NCBI GenBank assembly: GCA_031272145.1
Contig: JAISUL010000105.1
Location: 1 to 46,698, forward strand
DNA: 46,698 nt
From: Synergistaceae bacterium
Lineage (GTDB): Bacteria > Synergistota > Synergistia > Synergistales > Aminobacteriaceae
Direction of reading: 5' to 3'
The notes under the pieces were generated by a model, which worked only from the letters and a program-made list of their open reading frames with translations, was not told where the DNA came from and did not search any database. Made by a program: the position numbers and the translations under genes. Every line of letters begins with the position of its first letter. Within the stretch, counting starts at the first letter, position 1. This document shows positions 42,627-46,698 of this stretch, one piece after another.

Positions 42627-42923
42627 TTGATTGTCGTGACGTCCAAGTTCAAGAGCCTTCCGGGCAGGAGGGACGACGTCGTAAAGGTTGCCCGTCCATG
42701 CCTCGCGGCCACGCGTAAGGAGAAGGGCTGCGTTCGGTACGAGCTCTTCGCCTCGTGCGAGGATGACGTTACGCTCCAGTTCGTCGAGGAGTGGGAGGAC
42801 GCCGACGCCCTTCGCGCGCATCTCAAGTCCGACCACCTCGCGGCGTTCAAGGAGAGCCGCAAACCGCTGACCGATCACGGCGGCGTTCTGAAGATCTTTG
42901 AGGCGCGTGAGACGTCCCTGTAG
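42627..42923 (+). CDS. Putative antibiotic biosynthesis monooxygenase-fold (YgiN-like) protein
   Basis: 98-residue single ABM domain (dimeric alpha-beta barrel). Typical stretches are IVVTSKFKSLPGRRDDV, CVRYELFASCEDDVTLQFVEEWEDADALRAHLKSDHLAAF. Relatives act on quinols or other aromatic substrates without cofactor; the substrate here is unknown. The start is TTG at 42627 with GGGGGTG upstream. Probably co-transcribed with the small gene before it. Confidence 0.88.
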   Translation: MIVVTSKFKSLPGRRDDVVKVARPCLAATRKEKGCVRYELFASCEDDVTLQFVEEWEDADALRAHLKSDHLAAFKESRKPLTDHGGVLKIFEARETSL

Positions 42924-42964
42924 GGCCGTGCGCGTCTTTATATATGAAAGGAAGGTAATGCTCT

Positions 42965-43924
42965 ATGAAAAAGTTTTTGTGTCTCGCGATGATTTTGGTC
43001 GCCTTGTTCGCGTTTTCCGGCCCGGCCGCTGAGGCCAAGGAGTTCCTGTCCATAGCGACGGGCGGCGTGGCAGGGGTGTACTACCCGCTGGGCGGTGGCC
43101 TGGCTCAGGTCATCACCAACCACGTCCCTGACGTCGAGGTCACAGCCGAGACGGGCAACGCGTCCGCCGCCAACATCAACCTCATCTCCGGCAAAGAGGT
43201 CAGCATGGCCCTCGTGCAGAACGACGTGGCGTTTCGCGCGGTCAAGGGTCAGAAGCCCTTCAAGGCCCCGGTATCGAACCTCCGCATGATCGCCTCCCTC
43301 TACCCTGAGCACGTCCAGTGCGTCACGACCAAGGAGTCCGGCATCAAGGTCATATCCGACCTGAAGGGCAAGCGCGTCTCCGTCGGCGCCCCTGGCTCCG
43401 GCGTGGCGGACAGCCTCGGGGCCATCTTCCCGGTGGCCGGCATAAAGTACTCCGACATGAAGACGGACTTCCTCGACTTCGCCAACACCGCCGAGCGCAT
43501 TCAGGACGGGCAGCTTGACGCTGGCTTCGTCCTGGCCGGATACCCGACCGCGGCGATAATGTCCCTCGCAGCTCAGAAGGACATCGACCTCGTCGCCTTC
43601 GAGCCGGAGCTCCTCGACAAGCTGGTGGCGGTCTACCCCTACTTCACGAAGGACGTCGTCCCTGCCGGCACGTACAACGGAGTCGACCATGACACCCCGA
43701 CCCCGGCGGTCATAGCCGTTCTGGTCTGCGACTCCGGGCTATCCGACGACCTGGTCTACAACATCACGAAGGCCATCTTCGACAACCTCGACGAGCTTAA
43801 GCCGGTGCACGACAAAGCCAAGCTCATATCTCTCGACAAGGCCCTTGAGGGAGCGGCCATCTCGGTTCACCCAGGGGCTGCGAAGTACTACGCCGAGAAG
43901 GGACTGAAGGTTCCGACGTTCTAG
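42965..43924 (+). CDS. TAXI-family TRAP transporter solute-binding protein
   Basis: Periplasmic binding protein, 319 residues. It has a signal peptide (KKFLCLAMILVALFAFSGPA, cleavage near AEAKE, residue 25) and the TAXI hallmark IATGGVAGVYYPLGGGLA, then VTAETGNASAANINLI and FDNLDELKPVHDKAKLISL. It captures a substrate (glutamate-like or other organic acids in known cases) for the fused permease downstream. ATG with GGAAGG upstream. A strong terminator separates it from the permease gene. Confidence 0.95.
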   Translation: MKKFLCLAMILVALFAFSGPAAEAKEFLSIATGGVAGVYYPLGGGLAQVITNHVPDVEVTAETGNASAANINLISGKEVSMALVQNDVAFRAVKGQKPFKAPVSNLRMIASLYPEHVQCVTTKESGIKVISDLKGKRVSVGAPGSGVADSLGAIFPVAGIKYSDMKTDFLDFANTAERIQDGQLDAGFVLAGYPTAAIMSLAAQKDIDLVAFEPELLDKLVAVYPYFTKDVVPAGTYNGVDHDTPTPAVIAVLVCDSGLSDDLVYNITKAIFDNLDELKPVHDKAKLISLDKALEGAAISVHPGAAKYYAEKGLKVPTF

Positions 43925-43944
43925 GCCACCGCTGATTGCTCTGC

Positions 43945-43981
43945 CGCGGGGGGCATTGAGACCCAGCGCCCCCCGCGTTTT
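43945..43981 (+). terminator. Intra-operon terminator between binding protein and permease
   Basis: Perfect 10-bp stem CGCGGGGGGC / GCCCCCCGCG with a 13-base loop, followed by TTTTA. It lies 20 bases after the binding-protein stop. It probably reduces transcription into the permease so that more binding protein is made. Confidence 0.85.
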
Positions 43982-44006
43982 ATGACCCGAAAGGAGGCTG
44001 TTTCCA

Positions 44007-46031
44007 TTGAATGAAAGCTCCGCAATCGGGAGCACGCCCGCTGAAGGCGCCGGAATCGACGTCGAGGCCATTAAGAGACAGTACGACAGCGAGTCGCGCT
44101 TCAGGCTGCCCGCCAACTGGACGGGGACACTTATAAACGTCATAGCCGTGGCGATGGCCTGCTTCCACTTATACACCGCGTCTCAGGGCCTCCTGATGGA
44201 GATGTACCAGCGCGCGATTCACCTATGCTTCGTTCTCGTCCTCGTGTTTTTGCTCTACCCTATGCGATCCCAAAGCCCCAAGAACCGCATCCCGTGGTAC
44301 GACTGGGCACTCGCCGCTCTGGGCGCGGTAGTCACCCTCTACATGGTGTTCGAGTTCAACGCGATGCTGTCGCGCGCCGGGATGCCCAACGCCCTTGACC
44401 TGACCATCGGCCTCGTCGGGATTTTGGTCGTCATGGAGGCGACGCGGCGCGTCTCGAACCCGGTGCTGCCCATAATAGCCATATGCTTCTTGTTCTACTG
44501 CTACTTCGGGCGCTACATGCCATCCCTGTTCCAGCACCGCGGCTACAACTTCTACCGCATAATCAACCACATGTACCTCGGCACCGAGGGAGTGTTCGGG
44601 ACTCCCCTGTCCGTCTCGGCGACGTTCGTGTTCATGTTCATTCTCTTCGGGACGATAGTCGAGCAGACTGGGCTCGGCAAGTACATCATAGACCTGTCGA
44701 TGGCGCTGGCCGGCTGGTCGGCCGGCGGCCCGGCCAAGGTCGCGGTCGTGAGCTCCGGCATCATGGGCACTATCTCCGGCTCGTCAGTGGCGAACGTGTG
44801 CACGACCGGTATGTTCACGATCCCCCTGATGAAGAGCGTCGGCTACCAGCCCCACTTCGCCGGGGCGGTCGAGGCCGTGGCCTCCACCGGCGGCCAGATA
44901 ATGCCCCCGGTCATGGGCGCGGCGGCGTTCATAATGGCCCAGACCATGGGCGTGCCCTACCTCGACGTGGCGCTCGCCGCGGTGGTTCCGGCCCTGCTCT
45001 ACTACATAGCCGTCATAATCCAGGTTCACTTCGAGGCCACGCGCCTCGGCCTCAAGGGGCTTCCGAGGGACCAGCTCCCCAGACTCAAGGAGTTGATCTT
45101 CGAGCGCGGGCACCTGCTCATCCCCCTGCTCGGCATAATCTACTTCCTCGTGTCCGGCTATACGCCGATAAAGTCCGCGTTCTACGGCATAGTCATGACC
45201 ATCCTGACGCCCTACGTGGTCTCCCTGTGGGACCTCCTCGTGGCGGTGGACAGGACGCGCGACCCGGTGGAGGTCATGAGGGCGTTTTTGAGGCGCTCCG
45301 ACACGTGGATGACGCCGCGCAAGCTCTGGGAGGGCCTCGTTAGCGGCGCCCGCAGCTCGCTCGGCGTGGCATGCGCGTGCGCGACGGTCGGCATAGTCAT
45401 AGGCACTGCGACTCTGACCGGCCTCGGCCTCAAGCTCGCCCACGCGATCGTCACCCTGGCAGGCGGCAGCCTGCTCCTGACCCTCGCGTTCACGATGGTG
45501 GCGTCGATCTTCCTTGGGATGGGCCTGCCAACCACGGCAAACTTCATCGTGACCAGCACGATGGCCGCGCCGGCTCTGATCCAGCTCGGCATTCCCCCGA
45601 TGGCGGCGTACATGTTCGTGCTGTACTTCGGGATAGCCGCCGACCTGACTCCGCCCGTGGCCCTGGCCGCCTACGCCGGCGCCGGCATAGCGAGGGCCGA
45701 CCCGATAAAGACGGGGATAACGGCCTGCAAACTGGCCTTAGCCGGCTTCCTGGTGCCGTACATCTACTCCTACAACCCGATGCTCGTGCTGGTGGGGTTC
45801 AGCGCCGGGGAGTTCACGCTGGCCGTGATAACGGCCCTGATCGGGGTGTTCCTGCTCGGCATGGCGACTATCGGGTACTTCAAGGCGCCGCTGATGCTGC
45901 CCCTGAGGGTGATAGCCCTGGCCGCCGCTCTGGGGCTGATGGTCCCTGGGTGGAAGAGCGACCTCGCCGGCCTGGTAGTGGGCGCTGGGATATACCTCTA
46001 CCAGTCGCGCATCGCAGCTCGGAGGACATAG
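44007..46031 (+). CDS. TRAP transporter fused permease (DctQM)
   Basis: 674-residue membrane protein combining the small (DctQ) and large (DctM) TRAP subunits. The N-terminal third has four helices (about 40-175), followed by the large ion-coupled module. Motifs are FGTPLSVSATFVFMFILFG, ISGSSVANVCTTGMFTIPLM, EAVASTGGQIMPPVMGAAAF and FLGMGLPTTANFIVTSTMAAPAL. Drives sodium-coupled uptake with the TAXI binding protein upstream. The start is TTG at 44007 with AAAGGAGG nine bases before it. A terminator hairpin follows at 46041. Confidence 0.95.
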   Translation: MNESSAIGSTPAEGAGIDVEAIKRQYDSESRFRLPANWTGTLINVIAVAMACFHLYTASQGLLMEMYQRAIHLCFVLVLVFLLYPMRSQSPKNRIPWYDWALAALGAVVTLYMVFEFNAMLSRAGMPNALDLTIGLVGILVVMEATRRVSNPVLPIIAICFLFYCYFGRYMPSLFQHRGYNFYRIINHMYLGTEGVFGTPLSVSATFVFMFILFGTIVEQTGLGKYIIDLSMALAGWSAGGPAKVAVVSSGIMGTISGSSVANVCTTGMFTIPLMKSVGYQPHFAGAVEAVASTGGQIMPPVMGAAAFIMAQTMGVPYLDVALAAVVPALLYYIAVIIQVHFEATRLGLKGLPRDQLPRLKELIFERGHLLIPLLGIIYFLVSGYTPIKSAFYGIVMTILTPYVVSLWDLLVAVDRTRDPVEVMRAFLRRSDTWMTPRKLWEGLVSGARSSLGVACACATVGIVIGTATLTGLGLKLAHAIVTLAGGSLLLTLAFTMVASIFLGMGLPTTANFIVTSTMAAPALIQLGIPPMAAYMFVLYFGIAADLTPPVALAAYAGAGIARADPIKTGITACKLALAGFLVPYIYSYNPMLVLVGFSAGEFTLAVITALIGVFLLGMATIGYFKAPLMLPLRVIALAAALGLMVPGWKSDLAGLVVGAGIYLYQSRIAARRT

Positions 46032-46040
46032 AAAAGGAAG

Positions 46041-46088
46041 AGCGCCGAAGGGCGGATAAGAGATATATGTCCCCATTCGGCGCTTTTC
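46041..46088 (+). terminator. Terminator after the TRAP permease
   Basis: AGCGCCGAA (46041-46049) pairs with TTCGGCGCT (46076-46084), loop of 26 bases, followed by TTTC. It sits ten bases after the permease stop and just before the next promoter. Confidence 0.7.
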
Positions 46089-46102
46089 TCGTCACTGCCT
46101 AC

Positions 46103-46131
46103 TTGACATCCGCTCGAGGCGGCGTTAAACT
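46103..46131 (+). promoter_or_regulatory. Promoter of the glycine-riboswitch/grdX transcript
   Basis: TTGACA (46103-46108) and TAAACT (46126-46131) with a 17-base spacer, about 40 bases upstream of the riboswitch aptamer. Confidence 0.65.
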
Positions 46132-46170
46132 TTACAGTATGAAACACCACGAGCGCTTATTTTTTATCGG

Positions 46171-46280
46171 GCGCGTGAGAGACTCCGGGGCAGAATAAGG
46201 CCTGCGGGAGCGCCGAAGGGGCAACCGCCGACTTCCATGCCGGGAAGCGGCGAGGAAACTCTCAGGCGAAAGGATCGCGC
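46171..46280 (+). ncRNA. Glycine riboswitch aptamer
   Basis: Matches the glycine aptamer core: GCGCGTGAGAG at the 5' side of P1, GCGCCGAAGGGGCAACCGCC in the middle, a GC-rich P3-type hairpin, and AAACTCTCAGGCGAAAGGAT followed by CGCGC closing P1. Only one aptamer is seen, not the common tandem pair. It precedes grdX by about 155 bases, which fits control of glycine reductase by glycine. The switching direction cannot be read from sequence. Confidence 0.9.
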
Positions 46281-46306
46281 ACGGGAATGGAATTCTGAAA
46301 CGCCCC

Positions 46307-46376
46307 GGCAGCAGCGCTAACCAGACTCAGGCAGCAGCGCTAACCAGACTCTGACAGCAGCGCTAGCTCCAGCCCA
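46307..46376 (+). repeat. 23-bp tandem repeat between riboswitch and grdX
   Basis: Two near-identical 23-base units (46307-46329, 46330-46352; one mismatch, sharing CAGCAGCGCTAACCAGACTC) and a partial third from 46353. Each contains the palindrome AGCGCT, which recurs once more near 46375. The array occupies the expected expression platform of the riboswitch. Confidence 0.8.
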
Positions 46377-46434
46377 GCGCTAAAAGACGAGGGGCGTGAC
46401 AGGAACGTATCGGCCGCGTAAAGGTGGCGGAACG

Positions 46435-46698
46435 ATGCGCGAAGAGGTCCTTCTATTCACCAATAACCCGCGCCTGCGGAACTGCTCAGCGGCGAGGACG
46501 GCTGCGTTAGCGGGCGGGGCAACCGTGCGTCCAACCGGGACGCGGTTCATTGACGGCTCTCCGCTGGACGTCCTCATCGCCGTCCGCGATGCCGCGCACA
46601 GGGGTGCCGTCCTTTTGACCCACCCGCTCTGCGGCAACCTGCGCCCGTACCAGCAGCCGTTCCGCTCCGTCCTCGTTAAATCACCCCTAGCCCCAACC
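46435..46698 (+). CDS. grdX: GrdX family protein (partial, runs off the window)
   Basis: At least 88 residues visible, no stop before the window ends. Begins MREEVLLFTNNPRLRN and continues GTRFIDGSPLDVLIAVRDAAHRGAVLLTHPLCGNLRPYQQPFRSVLV, named here only as landmarks: the DVL...RD..HRGA.LLTHPL.GN.RP pattern is that of GrdX, a small protein of glycine reductase clusters. Its exact role is unknown. ATG with AAAGGTGG upstream. The glycine riboswitch ahead of it supports the call and predicts grd genes downstream. Confidence 0.88.
   Translation, partial: MREEVLLFTNNPRLRNCSAARTAALAGGATVRPTGTRFIDGSPLDVLIAVRDAAHRGAVLLTHPLCGNLRPYQQPFRSVLVKSPLAPT

Overview
The window is a gene-dense stretch of a GC-rich bacterial chromosome. 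Family content points to a diderm, anaerobic amino-acid fermenter, most likely Synergistota. The clues are a glycine-riboswitch-controlled grdX (glycine reductase cluster), a TAXI-type TRAP transporter, a reverse rubrerythrin, phosphate butyryltransferase, RNase J with KhpA/KhpB, DUF3084, and TrmD and Ffh proteins carrying extra domains. The phylum is an inference; there is no 16S rRNA here. TTG and GTG starts are common (rpmH, yidC, khpB, tatC, gspF, TRAP permease, ffh, rplS, smc).

Layout. 1-4.9 kb (-): rpmH-rnpA-yidD-yidC-khpB-lgt-DUF3084-rnhA behind one sigma70-type promoter. 5.0-10.7 kb (+): mtnA, then a consensus promoter driving ylxM::ffh-rpsP-khpA-rimM-trmD::SPOUT-rplS, closed by a strong bidirectional terminator. 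10.7-11.9 kb (-): GNAT acetyltransferase and reverse rubrerythrin. 12.0-15.2 kb (+): Tat-signal DUF362 protein, membrane polyferredoxin, tatA, tatC. 15.2-17.0 kb (-): a repeat-rich coiled-coil membrane protein and a family 8 glycosyltransferase interrupted by a (CT)26 tract, which looks like a phase-variable contingency gene in the OFF phase. 17.0-22.1 kb (-): ankyrin membrane protein, radA and a BtuFDC-type ABC importer. 22.1-23.3 kb (+): an isolated gspF/pilC. 23.3-26.7 kb (-): HPt protein, recN, a RelE-type toxin with a shortened antitoxin, proC. 26.8-30.2 kb (+): histidine kinase, REC-HD-GYP and GGDEF genes (cyclic-di-GMP signalling). 30.2-42.2 kb (-): rnj-uppP-maf-hypB and smc-cca-mnmE-ptb-tatD. 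42.4-46.7 kb (+): a small unknown protein, an ABM-fold monooxygenase, a TAXI TRAP transporter, then a glycine riboswitch upstream of grdX, which runs off the window.

How the parts work together. Most of the window is core machinery: the SRP/YidC membrane-insertion pathway, ribosome assembly and tRNA modification, DNA repair and segregation, RNA decay. Four accessory modules stand out: the Tat/DUF362/polyferredoxin set, the phase-variable glycosyltransferase with its coiled-coil neighbour, the cyclic-di-GMP set and the riboswitch-grdX leader. A recurring theme is short repeated DNA: a dinucleotide tract, 9-, 15-, 17/18-, 23- and 33-bp tandem units, and a GGGGTCT-N-AGACCCC palindrome lying just upstream of two ribosome binding sites. 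No tRNA, rRNA, insertion sequence, prophage or CRISPR array was recognised. The only gene-free stretch over 300 bases is 46032-46434, which holds a terminator, a promoter, the riboswitch and a tandem repeat.
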